Assembly (NCBI RefSeq): GCF_023498005.1
Contig: NZ_CP097289.1
Span: 3,844,001-3,908,000, forward strand
Origin: Streptomyces durmitorensis
GTDB lineage: Bacteria; Actinomycetota; Actinomycetes; Streptomycetales; Streptomycetaceae
Reading direction: 5' to 3'
Length of the DNA stretch: 64,000 nucleotides
Shown here in pieces: positions 25,989 to 34,446 of this stretch. Within the stretch, counting starts at the first letter, position 1. Each line of letters opens with the position of its first letter. The translations under genes and the position numbers were made by a program. The notes below the pieces were generated by a model. That model did no database searches, was not told the origin of the DNA, and saw only the letters and a program-made list of their open reading frames with translations.

Positions 25989-27443
25989 ATGACTTCCACA
26001 TCTTCGGCCTCCACGGCTTTCGAGTACGCCCCCGCACCGGAGTCCCGCTCCGTCGTCGACATCGCGCCGTCGTACGGCCTGTTCATCGACGGCGAGTTCG
26101 TGGAGGCGGCGGACGGCAAGGTCTTCAAGACCGTCTCGCCCTCCACCGAAGAGGTCCTCTCCGAGGTCGCGCAGGCCTCCTCCGAGGACGTCGACCGCGC
26201 GGTGAAGGCCGCCCGCAAGGCCTTCGAGAAGTGGTCGGCGCTTCCGGGCGCCGAGCGCGCCAAGTACCTCTTCCGCATCGCGCGGATTATCCAGGAGCGC
26301 AGCCGCGAACTGGCCGTCCTGGAGACCCTCGACAACGGAAAGCCCATCAAGGAGACGCGCGACGCCGACCTCCCCCTGGTCGCCGCGCACTTCTTCTACT
26401 ACGCGGGCTGGGCCGACAAGCTCGACCACGCGGGGTATGGCGCGGACCCGAAGCCGCTCGGCGTCGCGGGCCAGGTCATCCCGTGGAACTTCCCGCTCCT
26501 GATGCTGGCCTGGAAGATCGCCCCGGCGCTCGCGACGGGCAACACGGTCGTCCTGAAGCCCGCCGAGACGACCCCGCTGTCCGCGCTCTTCTTCGCGGAC
26601 ATCTGCCGCCAGGCGGGCCTGCCCAAGGGCGTCGTCAACATCCTTCCCGGGTACGGCGACGCGGGCGCCGCCCTCACCGCCCACCCGGACGTGAACAAGG
26701 TCGCCTTCACCGGCTCGACCGCCGTCGGCAAGGCCATCGCGCGCCAGGTCGCGGGCACGGACAAGAAGGTCACGCTCGAACTGGGCGGCAAGGGCGCCAA
26801 CATCGTCTTCGACGACGCCCCCATCGACCAGGCCGTCGAGGGCATCGTCACCGGCATCTTCTTCAACCAGGGCCAGGTCTGCTGCGCGGGCTCGCGCCTC
26901 CTCGTACAGGAGTCGGTGCAGGACGAGGTGCTCCACGCCCTCAAGCGGCGTCTGTCGACCCTGCGCCTGGGCGACCCGCTCGACAAGAACACGGACATCG
27001 GCGCGATCAACTCCGCCGAGCAGCTCGCCCGCATCAAGGCCCTGACCGAGACCGGCGAGGCCGAGGGCGCCGAGCGCTGGTCCGCCCCGTGCGAACTGCC
27101 CTCGTCCGGCTACTGGTTCGCGCCGACCCTCTTCACGAACGTCACGCAGGCGCACACCGTCGCGCGCGACGAGATCTTCGGCCCGGTGCTCTCGGTGCTC
27201 ACGTTCCGTACGCCGGAAGAGGCCGTCGCCAAGGCCAACAACACCCAGTACGGCCTCTCCGCCGGCATCTGGACGGAGAAGGGCTCCCGCATCCTCGCGG
27301 TCGCCGATCGCCTGCGCGCGGGCGTCATCTGGGCCAACACGTTCAACAAGTTCGACCCGACCTCGCCCTTCGGCGGCTACAAGGAATCGGGTTACGGCCG
27401 CGAGGGCGGCCGCCACGGCCTGGAGGCTTACCTCGATGTCTGA
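25989..27443 (+). CDS. aldehyde dehydrogenase, probably oxidising acetaldehyde from DeoC
   Basis: A 484-residue NAD(P)-dependent aldehyde dehydrogenase. The catalytic residues are present: Glu264 in LELGGKG and the nucleophile Cys298 in GQVCCAGSR. The cofactor loop is VAFTGSTAVGKAIA, and PWNFPL is also kept. It ends with FNKFDPTSPFGGYKESGYGR, typical of broad-specificity members. It starts 3 bp after deoC and overlaps the next gene by 8 bp, so the three genes form one operon. The coupling to DeoC suggests acetaldehyde as the natural substrate, which is inference from context. Confidence 0.92.
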   Translation: MTSTSSASTAFEYAPAPESRSVVDIAPSYGLFIDGEFVEAADGKVFKTVSPSTEEVLSEVAQASSEDVDRAVKAARKAFEKWSALPGAERAKYLFRIARIIQERSRELAVLETLDNGKPIKETRDADLPLVAAHFFYYAGWADKLDHAGYGADPKPLGVAGQVIPWNFPLLMLAWKIAPALATGNTVVLKPAETTPLSALFFADICRQAGLPKGVVNILPGYGDAGAALTAHPDVNKVAFTGSTAVGKAIARQVAGTDKKVTLELGGKGANIVFDDAPIDQAVEGIVTGIFFNQGQVCCAGSRLLVQESVQDEVLHALKRRLSTLRLGDPLDKNTDIGAINSAEQLARIKALTETGEAEGAERWSAPCELPSSGYWFAPTLFTNVTQAHTVARDEIFGPVLSVLTFRTPEEAVAKANNTQYGLSAGIWTEKGSRILAVADRLRAGVIWANTFNKFDPTSPFGGYKESGYGREGGRHGLEAYLDV

Positions 27444-28350
27444 GCAGCGTTTGAGCGTCTTCAAGACCTACAAGCTGTACGTCGGGGGCAAGTTCCCCCG
27501 CAGCGAGAGCGGCCGGGTGTACGAGGTGACCACAGGAACATCAGCCGCTGCCGCGGCGGGGAAGAACAAGTGGCTGGCCAACGCCCCGCTCTCGTCCCGC
27601 AAGGACGCGCGTGACGCGGTCGTGGCCGCGCGCAAGGCGCAGGGCTCCTGGGCGGGCAAGACGGCCTACCTGCGCGGCCAGATCCTCTACCGCGTCGCGG
27701 AGATGCTGGAGGGCCGCAAGGACCAGTTCGTACGGGAAGTCGCCGACGCCGAGGGACTCTCCAAGTCGAAGGCCGCCGCCGTCGTGGACGCGGCCATCGA
27801 CCGCTGGGTCTGGTACGCGGGCTGGACCGACAAGATCGCCCAGATCGTGGGCGGCGGAAACCCGGTCGCGGGCCCCTTCTTCAACCTCTCCTCGCCGGAG
27901 CCGACGGGCGTGGTGACGGTCGTCGCCCCGCAGAAGTCGTCGTTCCTGGGCCTGGTGTCCGTGATCGCCCCGGTGATCGCGACGGGCAACACGGCCGTGG
28001 TGATCGCCAGCGAGAACTCCCCGCTCCCGGCGCTCTCCCTCGGCGAGGTGCTCGCCACCTCCGACCTGCCCGGCGGCGTCGTGAACATCCTGTCGGGCCG
28101 TACGGCGGAGATCACTCCGTCCCTCGCGGCGCACCAGGACGTGAACGCGATCGACCTCGCGGGCGTCGAGGACGACGTACTGGCCAAGGAGCTTGAGGTC
28201 GCCGCGGCGGACAACCTCAAGCGCGTCGTCCGTCCACAGCCTGTGGACTGGTCGGCCGATCCGGGCACGCACCGTCTGACGGCCTTCCTGGAGACCAAGA
28301 CGGTCTGGCACCCCACGGGTTCGCTCGGCGCGTCCGGCTCCTCGTACTGA
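27436..28350 (+). CDS. truncated, catalytically incomplete aldehyde dehydrogenase homologue
   Basis: A 304-residue member of the aldehyde dehydrogenase superfamily that stops well short of the usual 480 or so. The N-terminal NAD-binding half is recognisable (VTTGTSAAAAAGKNKWLANA, VVAPQKSSFLGLVSVIAPVI, GNTAVVIASENSPLPALSLG). The ELGGK glutamate and the GQxCxA cysteine segments are absent; the chain passes from the NAD domain into a short tail, LTAFLETKTVWHPTG. It cannot be a normal dehydrogenase. Overlap with the active ALDH gene by 8 bp argues for a structural partner or regulatory subunit. The frame is intact with normal codon use, so it is not obviously decaying. Confidence 0.85.
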   Translation: MSEQRLSVFKTYKLYVGGKFPRSESGRVYEVTTGTSAAAAAGKNKWLANAPLSSRKDARDAVVAARKAQGSWAGKTAYLRGQILYRVAEMLEGRKDQFVREVADAEGLSKSKAAAVVDAAIDRWVWYAGWTDKIAQIVGGGNPVAGPFFNLSSPEPTGVVTVVAPQKSSFLGLVSVIAPVIATGNTAVVIASENSPLPALSLGEVLATSDLPGGVVNILSGRTAEITPSLAAHQDVNAIDLAGVEDDVLAKELEVAAADNLKRVVRPQPVDWSADPGTHRLTAFLETKTVWHPTGSLGASGSSY

Positions 28351-28380
28351 GATCTGCACCGAGCCACTCCCCGCACCACG

Positions 28381-28418
28381 AAGCCCCGGCCCTCCTCCGT
28401 CCAGGAGGGCCGGGGCTT
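28381..28418. terminator. bidirectional hairpin terminator after the deoC operon
   Basis: Perfect 16-bp arms AAGCCCCGGCCCTCCT (28381-28396) and the complement (28403-28418) around CCGTCC. It separates the convergent deoC operon and the TetR gene. Confidence 0.9.
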
Positions 28419-28437
28419 CGTCCGTCCCACGACTCGG

Positions 28438-29175
28438 TCAGATGCCGAGCCGTGCCGCGATCCCGTCCAGGACGCATTCGAGGCCCGTCTCGTACATCCA
28501 GGTGGCGTCGTCCTTGCGGCGCGAACGCAGGCCGTAGCGCCGGTAGGTGGGGTAGCGGCCCGTGTCCATGAGGTACGTCATCTGCGGCGCGAGGCCCATC
28601 CGGGTCTCGGCGCCGGACGACCAGCCCTCCGACTCCGTCCAGTCCCGCAGGGCCACTTCGGACGAGGCCGCGCCGTGCGCGTACGAGCTGACCGTGCGGA
28701 AGGCCATCATCATGGCGTCCTCGTCCAGACCGATCCCGTCGAGCGCCGCCAACTGCCGCTCGGCGATGGCCATCCGGCCCGGGGTCAGCACGAAGAGGGC
28801 CGTGGGCAGCTGGCCCACCCACGGGTGGCGCATCATCATGTCCCGGGTCAGCAGGGCGTAGGCCCGCAGCACCTCGCGCCACTCGGTCAGCCCCTCGGGA
28901 ATCCGGTACTCGGCCGCCACCCGCTCGGCCATCAGCGCCCACAGGTCGTCCTTGCCCGAGACGTGCCGGTACGCCGCCATGGGCGCGACCCCCAGCTCCG
29001 TGGCGAGCCGTCGCATGGTGACGGCGGCGAAGCCCTCCGCGTCGGCGACCTCCACCGCGACGGCCCCGATGCGCTCCAGGGACAGCGAGGCACGGGGCGC
29101 CGAGGGCTGCTCCAGGCGCTCCCAGAGCGACTTGTCCGGCACCGCCGTCTTGCCGTCCTTCTTCTGGCCAGCCAC
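28438..29175 (-). CDS. TetR-family regulator
   Basis: A 245-residue regulator. The helix-turn-helix is in residues about 32-78 (AVEVADAEGFAAVTMRRLAT then ELGVAPMAAYRHVSGKDDLW). The C-terminal domain (LRAYALLTRDMMMRHPWVGQ and the tail YETGLECVLDGIAARLGI) is of the type called TetR_C, common in regulators of drug-efflux systems. The GTG at 29175 is chosen because AGAGGAG stands 8 nt before it; an upstream in-frame ATG lacks such a site. It is divergent from an NADPH:FMN reductase and an MFS exporter. The inverted repeat at 29203-29257 is a likely operator for both directions. Confidence 0.87.
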   Translation of the reverse strand: MAGQKKDGKTAVPDKSLWERLEQPSAPRASLSLERIGAVAVEVADAEGFAAVTMRRLATELGVAPMAAYRHVSGKDDLWALMAERVAAEYRIPEGLTEWREVLRAYALLTRDMMMRHPWVGQLPTALFVLTPGRMAIAERQLAALDGIGLDEDAMMMAFRTVSSYAHGAASSEVALRDWTESEGWSSGAETRMGLAPQMTYLMDTGRYPTYRRYGLRSRRKDDATWMYETGLECVLDGIAARLGI

Positions 29176-29202
29176 AGCAGGGCTCCTCTCATCAGGACGT
29201 GA

Positions 29203-29257
29203 GCGTACAACGTATCTCTCAGTAGACGCTGTACACATCAGCGTGTACGTTGTACGC
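29203..29257. promoter_or_regulatory. inverted-repeat region, probable TetR operator
   Basis: GCGTACAACG (29203-29212) and its exact complement CGTTGTACGC (29248-29257) bracket 35 bp that include GCTGTACACATCAGC. The site lies in the 155-bp divergent gap between the TetR gene and the FMN reductase gene. Confidence 0.5.
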
Positions 29258-29265
29258 ATCTCGAT

Positions 29266-29310
29266 ACGCCGTACACATTCACGCCGTGCACATTCACGCC
29301 GTACAGACCC
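29266..29310 (+). repeat. 15-bp direct repeat, three units
   Basis: ACGCCGTACACATTC, ACGCCGTGCACATTC and a diverged third unit starting ACGCCGTACA lie directly before the ribosome site of the FMN reductase gene. They share GTACA with the adjacent inverted repeat, so they may be additional half-sites. Confidence 0.55.
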
Positions 29311-29330
29311 ACGAATCCCCGGGGGATCCC

Positions 29331-29933
29331 ATGACCAGCACCGCCACCACCCAGCCCCTCCGCGTGGCCGTCCTCGTCGGCAGCAACCGCGAGGGCCGGT
29401 TCGCCCCCGTCGTCACGCGGTGGCTGACGGGGCATCTCGCCCAGCGCGACGACCTGACCGCCGATGTCGTCGACCTCGCGGAGACCCCGCTGCCGACCGT
29501 CTTCCCCGCCTTCGGCCAGCCGCCCGCACCCGGCACCGAGGAGATGCTCGCCCTGGTCTCCCCGCGCCTCGCGGCGGCCGACGCGTTCATCTTCATCACG
29601 CCGGAGTACAACCACAGTTTCCCTGCGTCCCTGAAGAACGCCGTCGACTGGCACAACGAGCAGTGGCACGCGAAGCCGATCGGCTTCGTCTCCTACGGCG
29701 GCCTGTCGGGCGGCTTGCGCGCGGTGGAACAACTCCGCGTCGTCATGGCCGAGTTGAACGCCACGACCATCCGCAACACGGTCAGCTTCCACAACGCCTG
29801 GGGCCAGTTCGGCGAGGACGGCACCGTCGAGGACCCCCAGGTCGACACGGCCGCCAAGGCGCTGCTCGACCAGCTGACGTGGTGGGCGCACGCCCTGCGG
29901 GACGCCAAGTCCATCCGGCCCTACGCCGCCTGA
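29331..29933 (+). CDS. NADPH-dependent FMN reductase family protein
   Basis: A 200-residue flavodoxin-like reductase. The FMN phosphate loop is LVGSNREGRFAPVV at the N-terminus; the isoalloxazine segment is FITPEYNHSFPASLKNAVDW, followed by KPIGFVSYGGLSGGLRAVEQ. Such proteins reduce FMN, quinones or azo compounds. The ATG at 29331 follows a GGGGGA ribosome site. It is followed 28 bp later by an MFS exporter and faces a TetR regulator, a layout common for inducible detoxification of a redox-active compound. The inducer is unknown. Confidence 0.88.
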   Translation: MTSTATTQPLRVAVLVGSNREGRFAPVVTRWLTGHLAQRDDLTADVVDLAETPLPTVFPAFGQPPAPGTEEMLALVSPRLAAADAFIFITPEYNHSFPASLKNAVDWHNEQWHAKPIGFVSYGGLSGGLRAVEQLRVVMAELNATTIRNTVSFHNAWGQFGEDGTVEDPQVDTAAKALLDQLTWWAHALRDAKSIRPYAA

Positions 29934-29961
29934 CGCGGCATCACGTCCTCTGGGGGGAACG

Positions 29962-31473
29962 ATGAGTCAACGTACGGAAGAGACGAGCGTCCCCGACGGA
30001 CCGGGTGCCACGCAGCCGCCCGCCGCGCCGGACGGACCGTCCAAGCTCGTCCTCTTCGGGCTCCTGCTCGGCCTGATGCTGGGTCTGCTCGACGGCACGA
30101 TCGTCGGGACCGCCCTGCCCACGATCGTCGGCGACCTGGGCGGCCTGGACCACCTTTCCTGGGTGGTGACCGCCTATCTGCTCACCGCGTCCGTCTCCAC
30201 CCCCATCTGGGGCAAGCTCGGCGACCTCTACGGGCGCAAGGGCAGCTTCATCTGGTCGATCACGGTGTTCCTCGCGGGCTCCGTGCTCTCCGGGCTCGCC
30301 CAGGACATGGGACAGCTCATCGCCTTCCGCGCCGTGCAGGGACTGGGCGCGGGCGGCCTCATGGTCGGCGCCATCTCGATCATCGGCGTCATGCTGCCGC
30401 CGTCGCAGGCGGGCCGCTCGCAGTCGATGGTCGGTGCGATGATGCCGGTCGCGCTGGTCGGCGGGCCCCTGCTCGGCGGATTCCTCACCGACCAGCTCGA
30501 CTGGCGCTGGGTCTTCTACGTCAACGTGCCCGTCGGGGCGGTAGCCCTGCTCGTCGTCTGCTTCCGCCTGCACCTGCCCGGCGAACGGAGCACCGCACGG
30601 ATCGACTACGCCGGGGCCGCGCTGCTCTCCGCGGGCATCCTTTCCCTGACGCTGCTGGGCAGTTGGGGCGGCACGACGTACGCCTGGACGTCACCGCAGA
30701 TCCTCGGACTCGGCGCGCTCGGCACCGGCGCCCTCGTCTGGTTCGCCCGGGTCGAGCGGCGGGCGCCCGAACCGATCATCCCGCCCCGCCTTTTCGCCGA
30801 CCGCAACTTCACGCTCGCCCAGATCCTCTCCTTCCTGGTGGGCGCGGCCATGCTCGGGGCGTCCTCCTATCTGCCGCAGTACATGCAGTTCGTGCGCGGC
30901 GCGTCCTCGACGGCCAGCGGCATGCTGCTGCTTCCGCTGATGGCGGGGATGTTCGGTGCGCAACTCCTGCTGGGGAAGGTCACGTCCAACGGCGGCGGCT
31001 ACCGCGCCTACCCCATCATCGGCGGGGCCCTGACGGCCGTGGGCGGGCTCGCGCTCCTCGCGGTCGGCGCGGACACCCCGACGGCGGTGACCTCCGCGCT
31101 GACCCTCGTACTCGGCGCCGGAATGGGCTTCTTGATGCAGAGCACGCTGCTGATCACCATCAACAGCGCGGAGCCGCGCGACATGGGCGCGGCCACCGGC
31201 ACCGCCACCCTCCTCCGGACCATCGGCGGCTCGCTCGGGATCGCCGTGCTCGGCGCGGTCTACTCCAGCCGGGTCGCGTCGGCCGGGATGCCGGAGGGCG
31301 GCATGGCGTGGACGCCCGAAGCGGTGCGGGAGATGCCGGAGGGGGTGCGGGACGTGGTGCGGACGTCGGTCACCAGCGGGCTGCACGGCGTGGTCCTGGG
31401 ATCCGCGCTCCTTGGGGCCGCGGCGTTCGCGGTGGCCTGGCTGGTGCGGGAAGTGCCGCTGCGAAAGAGCTGA
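29962..31473 (+). CDS. MFS drug:H+ antiporter, DHA2 type (14 TM)
   Basis: A 503-residue exporter of the major facilitator superfamily. Helix 1 contains LLDGTIVGTALPTIVGDLGG (DHA2 motif), the loop 2-3 motif A is GKLGDLYGRKGSF, and motif C in helix 5 is VALVGGPLLGGFL. The number of hydrophobic segments fits fourteen. The ATG is preceded by GGGGGGAA. It is co-transcribed with the FMN reductase gene and presumably repressed by the divergent TetR. Substrate unknown; probably a toxic aromatic or an antibiotic. Confidence 0.9.
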   Translation: MSQRTEETSVPDGPGATQPPAAPDGPSKLVLFGLLLGLMLGLLDGTIVGTALPTIVGDLGGLDHLSWVVTAYLLTASVSTPIWGKLGDLYGRKGSFIWSITVFLAGSVLSGLAQDMGQLIAFRAVQGLGAGGLMVGAISIIGVMLPPSQAGRSQSMVGAMMPVALVGGPLLGGFLTDQLDWRWVFYVNVPVGAVALLVVCFRLHLPGERSTARIDYAGAALLSAGILSLTLLGSWGGTTYAWTSPQILGLGALGTGALVWFARVERRAPEPIIPPRLFADRNFTLAQILSFLVGAAMLGASSYLPQYMQFVRGASSTASGMLLLPLMAGMFGAQLLLGKVTSNGGGYRAYPIIGGALTAVGGLALLAVGADTPTAVTSALTLVLGAGMGFLMQSTLLITINSAEPRDMGAATGTATLLRTIGGSLGIAVLGAVYSSRVASAGMPEGGMAWTPEAVREMPEGVRDVVRTSVTSGLHGVVLGSALLGAAAFAVAWLVREVPLRKS

Positions 31474-31485
31474 CGCCGCCGGAGG

Positions 31486-31887
31486 TCAGCCGGGCAGCAG
31501 TCCCGTGGCCGGACCCACCAGCGGCAGGTCGTCGAGCGATCCGCCCTGCGTCAGCGGGGCGGTGAGCGGCGCCGTCGTGACCGGCTTGAAGTCCGCGATC
31601 CGGGTGCCGACCGCGTTGTCCAGCGGGTCGACCCCCGTGCCCGCGAGCGGGTCGAGCTTCAGCTCCTTGACGGGCCCGAGCCCACCCCCGGCGGCCTCCT
31701 GCACCGCGAAGAGCGCCCCAGCGGCACCCGCCGACAGCTGGTCGGACGCCGGGGGCGCGGGGGCCGGCGCGGCGCTCGCCGTCGCCGCACCGCCGATGCC
31801 GAGGGCCGCGCCCGCGACGGTGACCGTCAGGCCCGCGCGCAGGAGGGCGCGGGAGAGTTGCGTGGAGGCTGTTGCGTGCCGTGCCAT
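31486..31887 (-). CDS. small secreted Ala/Pro/Leu-rich protein
   Basis: A 133-residue exported protein. The signal peptide spans about residues 1-40 (basic start, VTVAGAALGIGGAATASA). The mature part is low in charge and rich in Ala, Pro, Gly and Leu (PAPAPPASDQLSAGAAGALF, LDPLAGTGVDPLDNAVGTRI), ending PLVGPATGLLPG. No catalytic motif or anchor is seen. It resembles in layout the secreted protein encoded at 37679-38083 (PDATGALGAATS, LPVEGLPLG), so the two may be distant paralogues. It is convergent with the MFS gene. Role unknown, possibly at the cell surface. Confidence 0.72.
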   Translation of the reverse strand: MARHATASTQLSRALLRAGLTVTVAGAALGIGGAATASAAPAPAPPASDQLSAGAAGALFAVQEAAGGGLGPVKELKLDPLAGTGVDPLDNAVGTRIADFKPVTTAPLTAPLTQGGSLDDLPLVGPATGLLPG

Positions 31888-32010
31888 GAGTACCGCCCGA
31901 ATCCTCTTGAGTAATCAGATGCGCACGTAGCGTAGTTGAGGTGCGTTGTGGGCGCCAAAGCCCTACCCGTGGGGTCGCCTGGGCGGCTCAATGCAGCACA
32001 CTGGTCTCTC

Positions 32011-32649
32011 GTGAGTTCCCATCCCCCGATACCCACCCGAGTCGTGCTGCTCGCCGGCCCCTCCGGGTCAGGCAAGTCGTCGTTCGCCGCCCGCTCCGGG
32101 CTGCCCGTCCTGTGCCTCGACGACTTCTACAAGGAGGGTGACGACCCGACAGTGCCGCAGGTCCCCGGCAGCACGGACATCGACTGGGACTCCCCCGCCT
32201 CCTGGGACGCCGACGTCGCCGTCGCCGCCATCGAGCAGCTGTGCCGCACGGGACGTACGAGCGTCCCCGTCTACGACATCTCCACCAGCTCGCGTACGGG
32301 CGAGTCCGCGATGGACATCGAGCGCACGCCCCTCTTCATCGCGGAGGGGATCTTCGCGGCGGACATCGTGGAACGGTGCCGGGAGAGCGGCGTGCTCGCC
32401 GACGCGATCTGTCTGCGCGGGCGGCCGTCCACCACCTACCGGCGGCGGCTGCTGCGGGATCTGCGCGAGGGACGCAAGTCGGTGGCGTTCCTGCTGCGGC
32501 GCGGCTGGCGCCTGATGCGCGCCGAACGCGCCATCGTGGCCCGGCAGACCGCGCTCGGTGCTCACCCCTGCGGCAAGGACGAGGCCCTGGGGCGGGTTGC
32601 CGCCGCTGCCGCGGGGCGGTGCGTCAAGGCGCGCGCCGACGCCGCGTAG
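32011..32649 (+). CDS. uridine kinase-like P-loop nucleoside kinase
   Basis: A 212-residue kinase of the uridine/pantothenate kinase group. The P-loop is LLAGPSGSGKSSFAARSG (about residues 13-30). LCLDDFYKEGDDPTVPQVPG contains the DDFY substrate motif. DIDWDSPASWD, VPVYDISTSSRTG and FIAEGIFAADIV are all typical of Udk-like proteins. It probably phosphorylates uridine or cytidine, the salvage counterpart to the breakdown genes elsewhere in the window. The GTG at 32011 is chosen because it directly precedes the conserved strand; a longer frame from 31936 adds unrelated sequence. It is convergent with sigQ. Confidence 0.85.
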   Translation: MSSHPPIPTRVVLLAGPSGSGKSSFAARSGLPVLCLDDFYKEGDDPTVPQVPGSTDIDWDSPASWDADVAVAAIEQLCRTGRTSVPVYDISTSSRTGESAMDIERTPLFIAEGIFAADIVERCRESGVLADAICLRGRPSTTYRRRLLRDLREGRKSVAFLLRRGWRLMRAERAIVARQTALGAHPCGKDEALGRVAAAAAGRCVKARADAA

Positions 32650-32682
32650 ATCCGCGCGGCAACCCGGGCAGCACAAGCAGAA

Positions 32683-32713
32683 GGACCGGAAAGACCCCCC
32701 GGCCTTCCGGTCC
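32683..32713. terminator. hairpin between convergent uridine kinase and sigQ genes
   Basis: Arms GGACCGGAA (32683-32691) and TTCCGGTCC (32705-32713) with a 13-nt C-rich loop, 34 bp after the kinase stop. It is weaker than the other terminators in the window. Confidence 0.5.
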
Positions 32714-32807
32714 CGCCACTTGTTTCCCCCGTGATCCCCGTTTTCCCCCGTGGATCCCCCCGGTACTGCCCGCCGCCTCCCCCCGGGAGCGGCGGCCCCC
32801 ATGATCC

Positions 32808-33587
32808 CTAGGCGACCAACTCGCCGAAGGACTCTTCCTGGTCACGGCCGAAGCTGAGGACCTCGTCCTCGCGCAGCCGGCGCAGCGAGCGCCAGATGCT
32901 GGACTTCACCGTGCCCACACTGATGTCGAGGATGTCCGCGATCTCGGGGTCCGTGCGGCCCTCGTAGTAGCGCAGGACCAGCATCGTCCGCTGCAGTTCG
33001 GGGAGGCGGGCCAGGGCCTGCCAGAGAACCGCGCGGAGTTCGGTGCCACGCATCGCGTCCGTGTCGCCCGCCGTCTCCGGCAGCTCCTCGGTCGGGTATT
33101 CGTTGAGCTTGCGGCGCCGCCAGGCGCTGATGTGCAGGTTGGTCATGGTCCGGCGGAGATATCCGCCGACCGCGGCCTTGTCGCTGATCCTGTCCCAGGC
33201 GCGGTACGTCGAGAAGAGGGCGCTCTGGAGCAGGTCCTCGGCCTCGAAGCGGTCACCGGTCAGGTGGTAGGCGGTTGCGTACAGGGAGGCACGACGCTCC
33301 TGGACGTAGGCGGTGAACTCCGCCTCCGACGCTGTGGTGCGCTCCCCCGTGTCCTCCCTGTACGCGGCTCCCCCGTGAGCCCCCCCATCGGTTCCCCCGT
33401 TGTCCCCGCGGGTCGCCCCCGGGAACGCGTCAACCACCGTCATGTACGCGGTGTGCTGACGCCCGGTGCCGCGAGCGCACCCCCGCCCGCTCACGGCACC
33501 GGACTTCTCGTGCCTCTCGGCAGGCCGGATCACGTCGTGGAGACGCGTGATTACTGCGCTTGAGCTGGTGCTGTGCAGTGTGTTCAT
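32808..33587 (-). CDS. sigQ: RNA polymerase ECF sigma factor SigQ
   Basis: A 259-residue ECF sigma factor. Sigma region 2 is about residues 90-155 (VQERRASLYATAYHLTGDRF, EAEDLLQSALFSTYRAWDRI). Region 4 is about 185-245, with LPELQRTMLVLRYYEGRTDP and EIADILDISVGTVKSSIWRS. About 80 residues of Gly/Arg-rich sequence precede region 2; the exact start could lie further in. It is divergent from afsQ1, the arrangement known in S. coelicolor, where AfsQ1 activates sigQ under nitrogen-rich medium stress and SigQ opposes AfsQ1/Q2 effects on antibiotic production. A likely AfsQ1 site lies at 33672-33687. Confidence 0.92.
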   Translation of the reverse strand: MNTLHSTSSSAVITRLHDVIRPAERHEKSGAVSGRGCARGTGRQHTAYMTVVDAFPGATRGDNGGTDGGAHGGAAYREDTGERTTASEAEFTAYVQERRASLYATAYHLTGDRFEAEDLLQSALFSTYRAWDRISDKAAVGGYLRRTMTNLHISAWRRRKLNEYPTEELPETAGDTDAMRGTELRAVLWQALARLPELQRTMLVLRYYEGRTDPEIADILDISVGTVKSSIWRSLRRLREDEVLSFGRDQEESFGELVA

Positions 33588-33671
33588 CTCGCGCCCCCCG
33601 TCGGTGGAGTCCGGCTTCTTCCGTGTGACCAGAACTCTGCCGGACCCACTTCATGAGGGTGTCCGCCGACT

Positions 33672-33687
33672 GTCACAGGCCTGCAAC
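33672..33687. promoter_or_regulatory. probable AfsQ1-binding site between sigQ and afsQ1
   Basis: GTCAC-AGGCCT-GCAAC matches the reported AfsQ1 direct-repeat consensus GTnAC-n6-GTnAC with one mismatch. It lies in the 181-bp divergent region, 85 bp from the sigQ start and 82 bp from afsQ1. Confidence 0.6.
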
Positions 33688-33768
33688 AGCCCTTCTATGT
33701 GTAGGGGAGAAGTGTGGGAGGGCTCCAACAGTCGAACTGTGGCCTTGCCATGGGACAGAATGACGTCC

Positions 33769-34446
33769 GTGCCTTCCCTGTTGCTGATCGAGGACGACGA
33801 CGCCATCCGTACGGCCCTTGAGCTTTCGCTCACCCGCCAAGGGCATCGGGTGGCTACTGCTGCCACCGGCGAGGACGGCCTGAAGCTGCTCAGTGAGCAG
33901 CGGCCGGACCTGATCGTGCTGGATGTGATGCTGCCGGGCATCGACGGATTCGAGGTGTGCCGTCGCATCCGGCGCACCGACCAGTTGCCGATCATCCTGC
34001 TGACCGCGCGCAGCGATGACATCGACGTGGTCGTCGGGCTCGAGTCCGGTGCCGACGACTATGTGGTGAAACCCGTGCAGGGACGGGTGCTCGACGCCCG
34101 TATCCGCGCGGTGCTCCGGCGCGGTGAGCGCGAGGCCAACGACGCGGCGACGTTCGGTTCGCTCGTCATCGACCGCGCCGCCATGACCGTGACGAAGAAC
34201 GGCGAGGATCTCCAGCTCACGCCGACCGAGCTGCGGCTGCTCCTGGAGCTGAGCCGCAGGCCCGGACAAGCCCTGTCGCGGCAGCAGTTGCTGCGTCTGG
34301 TGTGGGAGCACGACTACCTCGGCGACTCCCGGCTCGTCGACGCGTGTGTGCAGCGCCTGCGCGCGAAGGTCGAGGACGTGCCGTCCTCGCCGACTCTGAT
34401 CCGTACGGTCCGTGGGGTCGGCTACCGGCTGGACACTCCTCAGTGA
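33769..34446 (+). CDS. afsQ1: response regulator AfsQ1 (OmpR family)
   Basis: A 225-residue transcription factor. The receiver domain (1-115) has the acidic pocket LLIEDDD, phosphoacceptor Asp52 in LIVLDVMLPGIDG, and the switch Lys in DDYVVKPVQG. The OmpR-type winged helix (about 130-222) has LTPTELRLLLELSRRPGQAL and RLVDACVQRLRAKVED. It matches what I recall of S. coelicolor AfsQ1, including its 225-residue length from GTG. An ATG 9 bp upstream is in frame, but the GGGACAG ribosome site is better spaced for the GTG. Its stop overlaps the afsQ2 start (GTGA), so the pair is translationally coupled. Confidence 0.96.
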   Translation: MPSLLLIEDDDAIRTALELSLTRQGHRVATAATGEDGLKLLSEQRPDLIVLDVMLPGIDGFEVCRRIRRTDQLPIILLTARSDDIDVVVGLESGADDYVVKPVQGRVLDARIRAVLRRGEREANDAATFGSLVIDRAAMTVTKNGEDLQLTPTELRLLLELSRRPGQALSRQQLLRLVWEHDYLGDSRLVDACVQRLRAKVEDVPSSPTLIRTVRGVGYRLDTPQ

